From Allobosea sp. TND4EK4 (lineage in GTDB: Bacteria > Pseudomonadota > Alphaproteobacteria > Rhizobiales > Beijerinckiaceae): 64,000 bases of DNA. Below, piece after piece: positions 35,027 to 44,000 of this stretch (within the stretch, counting starts at the first letter, position 1; every line of letters begins with the position of its first letter). Below the pieces are notes generated by a model that saw only the letters and a program-made list of their open reading frames with translations, ran no database searches and was not told the DNA's origin. The DNA lies in NCBI RefSeq assembly GCF_900156025.1, contig NZ_FTMO01000004.1, positions 124,001-188,000 on the forward strand. Reading direction: 5' to 3'. Made by a program: the position numbers and the translations under genes.

Positions 35027-35998
35027 ATGACAGCCGTGACCGACCCTATGAGCATTCCGGCCGCGCGCCCTCAGCGCAAGACGCCAAAGGGCACCTTCGA
35101 CATCGTCTTCCGCAATGCCAGTTTCGGCTCGGCCTTGCTGGTCCTGGTGCTGCTCGCCGGAATCATGATTTCGATGATCATCGGCGGCTGGCCGGCGTTC
35201 CGGGAGATGGGGCTTGGCTTCATCACATCCAGTGTCTGGGACACCCAGAACGACCAGTACGGTGCCTGGCCGGCGATCGTCGGTACGCTCTCGACGGCAT
35301 TGATCGCGCTGCTGGTCGGTGTTCCGCTCTCGCTCGGCATCGCGGTTTTTCTGACGCAGCTCGCGCCGCCCTGGTTCAAGCAGCCGGTCTCGACGACCAT
35401 CGAGCTGCTCGCCGCGGTTCCCTCGATCATCTACGGCATGTGGGGTCTGTTCGTCTTCGTGCCGCTGTTTGCCGCCTATGTGCAGCAGCCGGTGTCGCGC
35501 GTCGTCGAAGGAATGCCGATCGTCGGAACAATCTTCTATGCCGCTTCGCCATCCGGCCTGGGCATCCTGTCGGCCGGCATCATCCTGGCCTTCATGATCA
35601 TCCCTTTCATCGCCTCGATCGTGCGCGACATGCTCGACCAGATTCCTTCCGTGCTGCGTGAAAGCGCCTACGGGATCGGCGCGACCACATGGGAGGTCGT
35701 GCGCCATGTGCTGGTGCCGCAGGCCGGCGTCTCGATCATCGGCGCGATCATGCTGGGGCTGGGCCGCGCGCTCGGCGAAACGATGGCGGTGACCTTCGTC
35801 GTCGGCAACGCGAACCGGCTCTCCGCGTCGATCATGGATCCGGGCTCGACCATCGCCTCGCGCATCGCCAACGAGTTCAACGAGGCCATCGGCCTGCAGC
35901 TCAACGCCCTGATCGCGCTCGGCTGCATCCTGTTCTTCGTCACCTTCGTCGTCCTCGTCATCGCGCGCATCCTTGTGGCGCGCGTCAAAGCCTTCTGA
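35027..35998 (+). CDS. pstC: Phosphate ABC transporter permease PstC
   Basis: A 323-residue inner-membrane permease with six predicted helices. LLAAVPSIIYGMWGLFVFVP and the cytoplasmic loop SVLRESAYGIGATTWEVVRHVLVPQA (split) are diagnostic. GRALGETMAVTFVVGN near the end is the PstC signature. The ATG at 35027 has GGAG 8 nt upstream; an upstream TTG at 34982 is rejected. It forms the channel with PstA. Confidence 0.95.
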   Translation: MTAVTDPMSIPAARPQRKTPKGTFDIVFRNASFGSALLVLVLLAGIMISMIIGGWPAFREMGLGFITSSVWDTQNDQYGAWPAIVGTLSTALIALLVGVPLSLGIAVFLTQLAPPWFKQPVSTTIELLAAVPSIIYGMWGLFVFVPLFAAYVQQPVSRVVEGMPIVGTIFYAASPSGLGILSAGIILAFMIIPFIASIVRDMLDQIPSVLRESAYGIGATTWEVVRHVLVPQAGVSIIGAIMLGLGRALGETMAVTFVVGNANRLSASIMDPGSTIASRIANEFNEAIGLQLNALIALGCILFFVTFVVLVIARILVARVKAF

Positions 35999-36012
35999 GG
36001 GGGTTCAAGATC

Positions 36013-36903
36013 ATGAGCATGGCGACACCCTCCACCGTTCGTGCGCTGCCGCCCTCGACCTGGGGCCGCGTGCGCCAGTCACGCCGCGCCGCCGATCGGG
36101 CGATGAAGATTATCGCGACCGGCTTCACGCTGCTGGCCATCACCGTCCTGTTCTGGATTCTCGGCATGCTGATCGTGAAGGGCGTCGGTGGCCTCTCCAT
36201 CGCGACCTTCACCCAGACGATGCCGGGTCCCGGTTCCGAAGGGGGCGGCCTGGCCAACGCCATCGTCGGTTCGGTCGTGCTGACCTTCCTGGGCATCGCC
36301 GTGGCGACGCCGGTCGGCGTGCTCGCCGGAACCTATCTCGCCGAATACGGCAAAGGTTCCAAGCTCGCCGACCTGATCCGCTTCATCAACGACATCCTGC
36401 TCTCGGCGCCCTCGATCCTGATCGGCCTGTTCGTCTACGTCATCCTGGTCGAGCCGCTGGGCGGCTATTCCGGCTGGGCCGGCGGCGTCGCGCTCGGCAT
36501 CATCGCCATCCCCGTGATCGTGCGCACCACCGAGGACATGCTGCGCCTGGTGCCCGGCCCGCTGCGGGAGGCCGGCTCGGCGCTCGGGGCGCCGCCCTCC
36601 GTGGTGATCACCTCCATCACCTGGAAGGCGGCGAAGTCCGGCATGGTCACCGGCATCCTGCTGGCGCTGGCCCGCATCGCCGGCGAAACCGCGCCGCTGA
36701 TCTTCACTGCGCTGAACAACTCGTTCTGGTTCTCGCCGACCCTGCTCGGCGGTGTTTCCAACCTGCCGGTGACGATCTACCAGTTCGCCTCGGCCCCTTA
36801 CGAGAACTGGCAGCAGCTCGCCTGGGCCGGCTCGCTGATCATCACGCTCTCGATCCTCGTCCTCTCGCTTGTCGCCCGGCGCATCGTCGCCGGCGGCAAG
36901 TGA
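36013..36903 (+). CDS. pstA: Phosphate ABC transporter permease PstA
   Basis: A 296-residue inner-membrane permease with six predicted helices. YLAEYGKGSKLADLIRF, LLSAPSILIGLFVY and the cytoplasmic loop VPGPLREAGSALGAPPSVVI fit PstA, as does LARIAGETAPLIFTA. The start is ATG 36013 (or 36019); both give a short basic N-terminus. It begins 14 bp after the pstC stop. Confidence 0.95.
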   Translation: MSMATPSTVRALPPSTWGRVRQSRRAADRAMKIIATGFTLLAITVLFWILGMLIVKGVGGLSIATFTQTMPGPGSEGGGLANAIVGSVVLTFLGIAVATPVGVLAGTYLAEYGKGSKLADLIRFINDILLSAPSILIGLFVYVILVEPLGGYSGWAGGVALGIIAIPVIVRTTEDMLRLVPGPLREAGSALGAPPSVVITSITWKAAKSGMVTGILLALARIAGETAPLIFTALNNSFWFSPTLLGGVSNLPVTIYQFASAPYENWQQLAWAGSLIITLSILVLSLVARRIVAGGK

Positions 36904-36947
36904 GAACCGAAATCCCAACCTCGCCCCGTTCCTGAGGGACCACGTCG

Positions 36948-37748
36948 ATGCTCTCGACCCTTGAACTCTCCCCGCAGACGCTCGATGCCGCTGCTCCCGT
37001 CCGGATCGCGGTGAAGAACCTCGATTTCTACTACGGCGAGCACAAGGCGCTGAAGAATATCAATCTCGACTTCCGTGACCGGCACGTCACCGCGCTGATC
37101 GGCCCCTCGGGCTGCGGCAAGTCGACCCTGCTGCGCATCTTCAACCGCATCTATTCGCTCTATCCGGAGCAGAGGGCGACGGGCGAGATCCTGCTCGACG
37201 GGCGCAACATCATCTCCAACGAGGTCGACGTGAACGAGCTGCGCTCGCGCGTCGGCATGGTGTTCCAGAAGCCGACGCCGTTCCCGATGTCGATCTACGA
37301 CAACGTCGCCTTCGGCATCCGCCTCTACGAGAAGCCGCCGAAGTCCGAGCTCGACGACCGCGTCGAGGGTGCGCTGCGCCGCGCCGCGCTCTGGGATGAG
37401 GTCAAGGACAAGCTGAAGAGCTCCGGCATGGGCCTCTCCGGCGGTCAGCAGCAGCGTCTGTGCATCGCGCGCACCATCGCCCAGAAGCCGGAGGTGATCC
37501 TGTTCGACGAGCCGACCTCGGCGCTCGACCCGATCTCGACCGGCAAGATCGAGGATTTGCTGGAGCAGTTGAAGAGCGACTTCACCATCGCGATCGTGAC
37601 CCACAACATGCAGCAGGCGGCCCGCATCTCGCAGTACACCGCCTTCATGTATCTTGGCGAGGTGATCGAGTTCGCGCCGACCAACACCATCTTCATGAAC
37701 CCGGCGAAGAAGCAGACGCAGGACTACGTCACCGGCCGTTTCGGCTGA
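36948..37748 (+). CDS. pstB: Phosphate ABC transporter ATP-binding protein PstB
   Basis: A 266-residue ATPase that powers the PstSCA importer. Walker A is GPSGCGKST, the Q-loop lies in [17 protein letters not shown] (a PstB hallmark), the signature is [14 protein letters not shown] and Walker B is [13 protein letters not shown]. The length and the [12 protein letters not shown] segment exclude other ABC families. It lies 44 bp after pstA in the pst unit. Confidence 0.97.
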   Translation: MLSTLELSPQTLDAAAPVRIAVKNLDFYYGEHKALKNINLDFRDRHVTALIGPSGCGKSTLLRIFNRIYSLYPEQRATGEILLDGRNIISNEVDVNELRSRVGMVFQKPTPFPMSIYDNVAFGIRLYEKPPKSELDDRVEGALRRAALWDEVKDKLKSSGMGLSGGQQQRLCIARTIAQKPEVILFDEPTSALDPISTGKIEDLLEQLKSDFTIAIVTHNMQQAARISQYTAFMYLGEVIEFAPTNTIFMNPAKKQTQDYVTGRFG

Positions 37749-37821
37749 CGCAGATACTGGGCATCGACCATCCCGAAAACCGCATCGCACGTTTCGGGCC
37801 GATGCAGCGGAGGACCACATC

Positions 37822-38541
37822 ATGACCGAACACATCGTCCGTTCCTACGACGCCGATCTCGAAGGCATCCGCCGCAGCCTCGCCGAAATGGGCGGCATGG
37901 CCGAACGCATGCTGGGGGATTCGACGGTGGCGCTGGTGCGCCGCGACACCGCCCTCGCCCAGAAGATCATCTCCGCCGACCAGCGCCTGGACAACCTCCA
38001 GCGCGATGTCGAGGAGAAGGCGGTGCTGACCATCGCCCGCCGGCAGCCGCTCGCCAACGATCTGCGCGAGCTGATCTCGGCCATTCGCATCGCGGCCGAT
38101 ATCGAGCGTGTCGGCGATCTCGCCAAGAACATCGCCAAGCGGGCCGTCGCCATCGCCGGGCAGTTCCAGCCGCCGCACCGCGCCGTGGTCGGCCTGGAGC
38201 ACATCAGCCGCCTGGTCCAGGCGCAGCTCAAGGACGTGCTCGACGCCTATGCCGCCGGAAACGAGCAGAAGGCGCTCGAGGTCTGGCGCCGCGACGACGA
38301 GATCGACGCGCTCTACACCTCGCTGTTCCGCGAGCTCCTGACCTATATGATGGAGGACCCGCGCAACATCACCTTCTGCACGCATCTGCTGTTCTGCGCC
38401 AAGAACATCGAGCGCATCGGCGACCACACCACCAACATCGCCGAGACGATCCACTATCTGGTGACCGGCGACTCGCTCGACGCGAACCGCCCGAAGCTCG
38501 ACACGACCAATATCGAGCTCGAAGCGGTGACGGGAAACTGA
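37822..38541 (+). CDS. phoU: Phosphate signalling protein PhoU
   Basis: A 239-residue cytosolic, all-helical metal-binding protein that links PstSCAB to PhoR and keeps PhoB inactive when phosphate is plentiful. Two PhoU repeats are present: the first with IRIAADIERVGDLAKNIAKR (about 92-111) and the second with FCAKNIERIGDHTTNIAETI (about 191-210), the paired E/DxxRxxD metal motifs. It begins 73 bp after pstB. Confidence 0.96.
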   Translation: MTEHIVRSYDADLEGIRRSLAEMGGMAERMLGDSTVALVRRDTALAQKIISADQRLDNLQRDVEEKAVLTIARRQPLANDLRELISAIRIAADIERVGDLAKNIAKRAVAIAGQFQPPHRAVVGLEHISRLVQAQLKDVLDAYAAGNEQKALEVWRRDDEIDALYTSLFRELLTYMMEDPRNITFCTHLLFCAKNIERIGDHTTNIAETIHYLVTGDSLDANRPKLDTTNIELEAVTGN

Positions 38542-38568
38542 ACGAACGCAAGGTGCCGTAGCCTTTCC

Positions 38569-38657
38569 GTCGTGGCCGGGCCTGTCCCGGCCATCCACCT
38601 CCTCGCTTCTCTAGGCGCTGCGCGAGATGTGGATGCCGCCGCACGGGCGAGCATGAC
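38569..38657. repeat. GTCAT-family intergenic repeat, copy 7 (phoU-phoB gap)
   Basis: TGGCCGGGCCTGTCCCGGCCA forms a near-perfect hairpin at the left, CATCCAC and GTGGATG form an inner inverted pair, and the right end closes GAGCATGAC. It fills the gap between phoU and phoB. Confidence 0.7.
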
Positions 38658-38688
38658 GGCGGGTTCGGAGGACGGACGGAAAAGAAGC

Positions 38689-39387
38689 ATGGCCGCACGC
38701 ATCCTGATCGTCGAGGACGAGGAGCCCCTGACCCTGTTGCTGCGCTACAATCTCGAGGCCGAGGGCTTCGAGGTCGACAGCGTGGCGCGAGGGGACGATG
38801 CCGAGCTGCATCTGCGTGATTCGACGCCTGATCTCGTCCTGCTCGACTGGATGCTGCCGGGCCTCTCCGGCATCGAGCTGTGCCGGCGGCTGCGCTCGCG
38901 GCGCGACACCGAGCGGGTGCCGATCATCATGCTCACGGCCCGCGGCGAGGAGACCGAACGTGTGCGCGGCCTCGCCACCGGCGCCGACGACTATGTCGTG
39001 AAGCCGTTCTCGCTGCCGGAGCTGATCGCGCGAATCCAGGCGCTTCTTCGCAGGGCGAAGCCAGGTCACGTCGCGGGTCTGCTCGCGGCCGGCGACCTGG
39101 AGCTCGACCGCACCACGCGGCGCGTGCGCCGGGCGGGCAGCGAGCTGCATCTGGGCCCGACCGAATTCAGGCTGCTGGAGTTCCTGATGCAGGCGCCGGG
39201 GCGGGTCTACTCCCGCGCCCAGCTGCTCGACGCCGTCTGGGGCCGCGACGTCTACATCGACGAGCGCACCGTCGACGTCCATGTCGGGCGGCTGCGCAAG
39301 GCGATCACGCCAGGCGATGCCAAGGACCCGCTGCGGACCGTCCGCGGCGCCGGCTACGCCTTCGACGAGACGTTCGCCCGAGGCTGA
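38689..39387 (+). CDS. phoB: Phosphate regulon response regulator PhoB
   Basis: A 232-residue OmpR-family regulator. The receiver domain (about 1-120) has the acidic pair in IVEDEEP, the phospho-acceptor Asp in LVLLDWMLPG (about 54) and the conserved Thr and Lys in MLTARGEE and DDYVVKPFSLPEL. The C-terminal winged helix has LGPTEFRLLEFLMQAPGRVYSRAQLLDAVWG (split) and DVHVGRLRKAI. It activates genes with Pho boxes, two of which lie in this window. The ATG at 38689 begins the family-typical MAARILIVEDE. Confidence 0.96.
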   Translation: MAARILIVEDEEPLTLLLRYNLEAEGFEVDSVARGDDAELHLRDSTPDLVLLDWMLPGLSGIELCRRLRSRRDTERVPIIMLTARGEETERVRGLATGADDYVVKPFSLPELIARIQALLRRAKPGHVAGLLAAGDLELDRTTRRVRRAGSELHLGPTEFRLLEFLMQAPGRVYSRAQLLDAVWGRDVYIDERTVDVHVGRLRKAITPGDAKDPLRTVRGAGYAFDETFARG

Positions 39388-39408
39388 CCGCGCGACCCGG
39401 CGAGGTCC

Positions 39409-39795
39409 CTACGCGTTCGGGCCGCCCTCGATATCGGCGGCCCAGGCAAGGGCGGCCTCGCGCTGCGCCGGCGGGAACGAACGGATCTCGACGAAGGGGA
39501 CGACCGGCGCGAAGAACCGGGTCGTGCGGTCGAGCCAGCCCGGCCCGACGATCAGCGCCTCCCTGGGAAAGCGCCTGAGCTCCCAGAGCTTGCCGAAGCC
39601 GTAGCGCGCGTCCCGCCAGGCGGCGGCCAGCGTCATCTCCTCGAAGGCGCTGAGATCGGCCAGGACCGAGACCTTCTCGTGCCGGCTCAGCCGAAGCTCA
39701 AGATTGGCGATGACGCGCTCGATGTCGTCCGGCTCGATCGTGCCGCTGAGCGCGAAGGCGCAGACATGCTCGGGTGCCGGCAGCAGGGTCATCAT
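39409..39795 (-). CDS. SpoIIAA/STAS-like protein
   Basis: A 128-residue soluble protein resembling the SpoIIAA-like (STAS-fold) family. Characteristic stretches are FALSGTIEPDDIERVIANLE near the N-terminus and VSVLADLSAFEEMTLAAAWRD in the middle, with IVGPGWLDRTTRFFAPV towards the end. Relatives have been linked to lipid or membrane binding but no reaction is established. Its start (ATG 39795 or 39792) is clear to within one codon. It is convergent with phoB and codirectional with the LysR gene. Confidence 0.75.
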   Translation of the reverse strand: MMTLLPAPEHVCAFALSGTIEPDDIERVIANLELRLSRHEKVSVLADLSAFEEMTLAAAWRDARYGFGKLWELRRFPREALIVGPGWLDRTTRFFAPVVPFVEIRSFPPAQREAALAWAADIEGGPNA

Positions 39796-39849
39796 GGCGC
39801 GCGTCCTCCTGCCGGCCCAACGCGGAAGGCCGCACGAGGTTGCCGTCGC

Positions 39850-40764
39850 TCAGGCCGCGCTGGTCCGCGCATCGAAGGCGGCGGCCTCGCTCAGGAGCCA
39901 GCCCAGCAGGGCGTCGAGCCCGGGGCGCCGATGGGCGTCGGGCTTCAGCGTAAGCCAGCACCCGGTGGCGCTGGCGAAGCCGAGATCGAGCGGGTTCACC
40001 AGTGCGCCCGAGGCCAGCTCCTCGGCGACATAGCAACGCGGCGCGAGCGCGACCCCGAGGCCGGCGACGGCGGCCCGCGTGATCACCGAGTAATAGCCGT
40101 AGCGCACGGTGTGGGCCGGCACGGCGCCGCGCAGGCCATGCGCCTCGGTGAACTCGGCCCAGAAGGTCGGCATCTGGAAATGCTGCAGCAGCGTCATCTT
40201 CTGGATGTCGGCGGCACGCCGGAACCCGCCCATGCGCTCGATCAGCTCGGGCGCCGCCACCAGGGCCACGTCGCGGCCGAAGAGGTAGTGCGCTTCCCTG
40301 TCGGGCCAGGGGGGCGTGCCGTGCGCGATCTCGATATCTGGCTCTTCCGTCTCGCTCTCGCTGACATAATTGGTGAACTGCACGTCGATGCCGGGATGGG
40401 CCCCGGCAAAGGCCGGGAAGCGTTCCATCAGCCAGCGCTCCCCGGCGACGGCGACGAGATGCAGCCGGATCGGACGGGCGATGGCGGCGCGCTCCGCCAG
40501 GCGCATCGCGCCGCGGCCCATCTGCTCCAGCGCGGCCTCGGCATAGGGCAGGTAGATCGCGCCAGCCTCGGTGAGCTTGAGCCCAAGCGGGCTGCGATCG
40601 AACAGCACGACGCCGAGGTGATGTTCCAGCGCGAGCACCTGCTTGGAGACCGCGCTCTGGGTCAAATTGACCTCGGCGGCCGCACGGGCGGTGGAGCCGA
40701 GGCGGGCGACGGTGGCGAAAGCGCGCAAAGCGGTCGATGAAGGCGGCGGCCGGCCGACGGCCAT
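39850..40764 (-). CDS. LysR family transcriptional regulator
   Basis: A 304-residue regulator. The N-terminal helix-turn-helix (about 8-68) reads ALRAFATVARLGSTARAAAEVNLTQSAVSKQV (split) and RSPLGLKLTEAG. The C-terminal effector domain contains GVALAPRCYVAEELASG, as in the GcvA-like group. It is divergent from the argininosuccinate-lyase-like operon across 96 bp, so it most probably regulates that operon in response to the imported or processed amino acid derivative. Confidence 0.92.
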   Translation of the reverse strand: MAVGRPPPSSTALRAFATVARLGSTARAAAEVNLTQSAVSKQVLALEHHLGVVLFDRSPLGLKLTEAGAIYLPYAEAALEQMGRGAMRLAERAAIARPIRLHLVAVAGERWLMERFPAFAGAHPGIDVQFTNYVSESETEEPDIEIAHGTPPWPDREAHYLFGRDVALVAAPELIERMGGFRRAADIQKMTLLQHFQMPTFWAEFTEAHGLRGAVPAHTVRYGYYSVITRAAVAGLGVALAPRCYVAEELASGALVNPLDLGFASATGCWLTLKPDAHRRPGLDALLGWLLSEAAAFDARTSAA

Positions 40765-40860
40765 AGGGTATTCCTTTTACGACTAGGGCAGCGGAGATCG
40801 TTTCGTTTGCTGGCTCGCCGGTCAAGAGGACATTCTGCCCGAAGGGCAGGGACCAGAAGC

Positions 40861-42276
40861 ATGAACCAGACGACGCGCCTGTGGGGCGGACGCTTCCGCA
40901 AGCCGCCCGATCCACGGTTGATGAAGCTGTCGAGCGCAGCCGGCGAGCATGCCCGGCTGGTGCCGCAGGACATCGCCGGCAGCCGGGCCCATGCGGCCGA
41001 GCTCGAGCGGGCGGGACTGCTCAGCGCGGCCGAACGGGCTGCGATCGTCGGGGCGCTCGACAGCATCGCGGCCGATGCCGCCGCCGGAAGGCTCGTGCCG
41101 ACCGAGGCGGACGAGGATGTCCACACCTTCATCGAGCGCGTGCTGACAGAGCGGGCCGGGCCCGTCGGCGCCAAGCTCCGGGCCGGGCGCTCCCGCAACG
41201 ACCAGGCCGCGAACAACCTCAAGCTCTATCTGCGGCAGAAGGCACGCCCGCTCGCCGGCATGCTGGCCGAGCTGCTCGGAGCCATCGCCGACCAGGCCGA
41301 GGCGCATGCCGCAACCGTCTGCCCCGGTTTCACCCATCTCCAGAACGCCCAGCCGGTGACCTTCGGCCATTGGCTGATGGCCCATGGCCAGGTCCTGCTG
41401 CGCGACGCTTCCCGGCTCGCCGATTGGGAAAAGCGGGCAGGCCAGTCGCCGCTGGGTGCGGCGGCCTTCGCGGGTTCCGCCATCACGCTACAGCCGGCGC
41501 TGAGCGCGGAGGCGCTCGGCTACGAGTCGCCCTTCGAGAATTCCGTGGATGCGGTGGCGGCACGCGACCATGTCGCCGAGTTCCTGTTCGTCGCAGCCCT
41601 GACGCTGACCAACCTCTCGCGCCTGGCGGAGGAGGTGACGCTGTGGACCTCGCGCCAGTTCGGCTGGGTGACGCTGGATGACGGTTTCGCCACCGGCTCG
41701 TCGATCATGCCGCAGAAGAAGAACCCCGACATCGCCGAAATCTCGCGCGGGCGGGCCGCGCGGCTCGCCGGCGACGTCGTGACGATGCTGGGCGCGTTGA
41801 AGGGGCTGCCGCTTTCCTATAACCGCGATCTGGCGGAGGATAAGCGCGCCGCCTTCGACGCGGTCGACGTGCTGGAGGAGGTGCTGCCGGCCTTCGCCGG
41901 GCTGATCGCCAGCATGGAGGTTCATCCCGGGCCGATGCGGGCGCAGGCGGGGCTTGGCTTCACGCTGGCGACGGAGGTCGCCGACCATCTCGCGCGCAAG
42001 GGCATCCCCTTCGCCGAGGCGCATGAGATCACGGGGGCGCTGGTGCGCTATTGCGAGGATATGGGGCGCGAGCTGGAATCGCTCGATGCCGTCGATCTGA
42101 GGGCGGTCGATCCGCGGCTCGATGCCGGCGTGCTCGACTGCCTGACGCTCGACGCCGCCGTCGCGGCGCGCAGCGGCCATGGTGGCACGGCACCCTCGCG
42201 CGTGATCGAGCAGGTCGGCCGGTTCCGCGAGACGCTGTCCGGCGTGTCGCGCTGGAGCCGCGAGGGCGCGCCATGA
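40861..42276 (+). CDS. Argininosuccinate lyase-like enzyme (fumarase/aspartase superfamily)
   Basis: A 471-residue lyase whose superfamily releases fumarate from N-substituted aspartates. The catalytic Ser loop GSSIMPQKKNPD (280-291) is intact, as are AGRSRNDQ (108-115), GFTHLQNAQPVTFGH (156-170) with the His residues, and ENSVDAVAARDH (226-237). It departs from housekeeping ArgH at several sites (SRNDQAANN in place of the usual SRNDQVATD; LQNAQP). It is coupled by 4-bp overlap to a polar amino acid importer and divergent from a LysR regulator, unlike biosynthetic argH. A catabolic role on argininosuccinate or another N-substituted aspartate is likely. I therefore give no symbol. Confidence 0.85.
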   Translation: MNQTTRLWGGRFRKPPDPRLMKLSSAAGEHARLVPQDIAGSRAHAAELERAGLLSAAERAAIVGALDSIAADAAAGRLVPTEADEDVHTFIERVLTERAGPVGAKLRAGRSRNDQAANNLKLYLRQKARPLAGMLAELLGAIADQAEAHAATVCPGFTHLQNAQPVTFGHWLMAHGQVLLRDASRLADWEKRAGQSPLGAAAFAGSAITLQPALSAEALGYESPFENSVDAVAARDHVAEFLFVAALTLTNLSRLAEEVTLWTSRQFGWVTLDDGFATGSSIMPQKKNPDIAEISRGRAARLAGDVVTMLGALKGLPLSYNRDLAEDKRAAFDAVDVLEEVLPAFAGLIASMEVHPGPMRAQAGLGFTLATEVADHLARKGIPFAEAHEITGALVRYCEDMGRELESLDAVDLRAVDPRLDAGVLDCLTLDAAVAARSGHGGTAPSRVIEQVGRFRETLSGVSRWSREGAP

Positions 42277-43169
42277 CCGTGACCTCCTCCCGGATCGACG
42301 CCGGCGATCTCGCGCAGGTCGCTGGCCTGCGGATCGTGCCGAAGCGCTTCTACGGGCGCTGGGTCGCGGCGGCGCTGATCGTCGCGGTGCTCATCTGGCT
42401 CGGCGTCGCCTTCGCCAAGGGCGATATCGCCTGGCCGGTGGTGGCGCAGTTCTTCACCGCCCCGGCGATCCTCTCCGGCCTGACGAACACGCTGATCATG
42501 ACGGTCTGCGCGATGGCGCTGGGCATCGTGCTCGGTGTCGTCTTCGCGATCATGTACATGTCGCCGAACCCGGTGCTGCGCGGGGTGGCGCTGTTCTACA
42601 TCTGGTTCTTCCGCGGCACGCCGCTGCTGCTGCAACTGCTGATCTGGTTCAACCTGGCGCTGGTGTTCCCGACCATCGGCATCCCCGGCCTGTTCTCCTG
42701 GCGCACCATCGACATCATCGGGCCGTTCATGGCGACGCTGCTCGGCCTCGGCATGAACCAGGGCGCCTATACGGCCGAAGTGGTCCGCGGCGGCATCCTC
42801 TCCGTCGACACCGGCCAGACCGAAGCCGCCAAGGCGATCGGCATGACGCGTCTGACGACCTTGCGGCGGATCGTGCTGCCGCAGGCGATGCGCGTCATCA
42901 TCCCGCCGGTCGGCAATGAGGTGATCAGCATGGTGAAGCTGACCTCTGTGGCCAGCGTGATCCAGTATGCCGAGATCCTGCGCAACGCGCAGACGATCTA
43001 CTATGCCAATGCCCGCGTCATCGAATTGCTGATCGTGGCCGCCGGCTGGTATCTGCTCGTGGTGACCCTGCTGCAGATCGGCCAGTATTTCCTCGAGCGG
43101 CACTTCTCGAAGGGCAGAGGCGTGCGGCGCAAGGTGAAGCGCGCCGCCGCGCAGGAGGAGCCGGCATGA
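42273..43169 (+). CDS. Polar amino acid ABC transporter permease (HisM/GlnP type)
   Basis: A 298-residue inner-membrane permease. After a hydrophobic N-terminal helix (about 30-50) comes the domain with [21 protein letters not shown] (split), [16 protein letters not shown] and the EAA loop [29 protein letters not shown] (split). This is the amino acid (HAAT) permease family. Its start overlaps the upstream lyase stop by 4 bp (ATGA) and its stop overlaps the ATPase start likewise. A single permease gene is present, so it probably works as a homodimer. Confidence 0.92.
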   Translation: MTVTSSRIDAGDLAQVAGLRIVPKRFYGRWVAAALIVAVLIWLGVAFAKGDIAWPVVAQFFTAPAILSGLTNTLIMTVCAMALGIVLGVVFAIMYMSPNPVLRGVALFYIWFFRGTPLLLQLLIWFNLALVFPTIGIPGLFSWRTIDIIGPFMATLLGLGMNQGAYTAEVVRGGILSVDTGQTEAAKAIGMTRLTTLRRIVLPQAMRVIIPPVGNEVISMVKLTSVASVIQYAEILRNAQTIYYANARVIELLIVAAGWYLLVVTLLQIGQYFLERHFSKGRGVRRKVKRAAAQEEPA

Positions 43170-43951
43170 GCGCGGCCGAGATGAAGGCACCTGCGATCGT
43201 CACGGTCGCGCATGTCAGCAAGGTCTTCGGCGAGCTGAAGGCCCTCAATGACGTCTCGCTTGCGGTCGCTTCGGGGGCCGTGCAGTGCATCATCGGGCCG
43301 TCGGGCTCGGGCAAGTCGACGCTGCTGCGCTGCATCAACCAGCTTGAGAAGATCGACAGGGGCGCGATCAGCGTCGATGGGGAACTGATCGGCTATCGCC
43401 GCGCCGGCGACGAGCTGCACGAACTGAACGATGCCGAGATCGCGCGCCAGCGCCTTGCGACGGGCATGGTCTTCCAGCGCTTCAACCTGTTCAACCACAT
43501 GACGGCGCTGCAGAACATCATCGAGGGGCCGCTGACGGTGCTGAAGCAGCCGCGCAAGCAGATCGTCGCCGAGGCGATGGCGCTTCTGGAGCGCGTCGGC
43601 CTCGCCGACAAGCGCGACGCCTATCCGAGCGAATTGTCGGGCGGGCAGCAGCAGCGCATCGCCATCGCCCGTGCGCTGGCGATGAAGCCCAAGCTCATGC
43701 TGTTCGACGAGCCGACCTCGGCGCTCGACCCGGAGCTGGTCGGCGAGGTGCTGACGGTGATGCGCGATCTGGCGGCCTCCGGCATGACGATGATCGTCGT
43801 CACGCACGAGCTCGGCTTCGCACGCGAGGTGGCGAGCGACGTCGTCTTCATGGACAAGGGCGAGATCGTCGAGCAAGGACCACCGCAGACGGTTCTGGTG
43901 GCGCCGCGCCAGCAGCGCACCCGCGACTTCATTGCCGCCGTGCTCAAGTGA
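43166..43951 (+). CDS. Polar amino acid ABC transporter ATP-binding protein
   Basis: A 261-residue ATPase. Walker A is GPSGSGKST, the Q-loop [16 protein letters not shown], the signature [15 protein letters not shown] and Walker [18 protein letters not shown], with the switch His in [11 protein letters not shown]. These match the GlnQ/HisP group. Translation is coupled to the permease gene by the 4-bp overlap. It energises import by the flanking permease and binding protein. Confidence 0.94.
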   Translation: MSAAEMKAPAIVTVAHVSKVFGELKALNDVSLAVASGAVQCIIGPSGSGKSTLLRCINQLEKIDRGAISVDGELIGYRRAGDELHELNDAEIARQRLATGMVFQRFNLFNHMTALQNIIEGPLTVLKQPRKQIVAEAMALLERVGLADKRDAYPSELSGGQQQRIAIARALAMKPKLMLFDEPTSALDPELVGEVLTVMRDLAASGMTMIVVTHELGFAREVASDVVFMDKGEIVEQGPPQTVLVAPRQQRTRDFIAAVLK

Positions 43952-44000
43952 GCGTGTCGGCGAGATCGATTTTCAGAACGTTCATCAAAGGGAGAGACCC

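Noticed and set aside
33839-35707. Long minus-strand frame opposite pstS and pstC
   Set aside because: Antisense to two unmistakable transporter genes; no motif.
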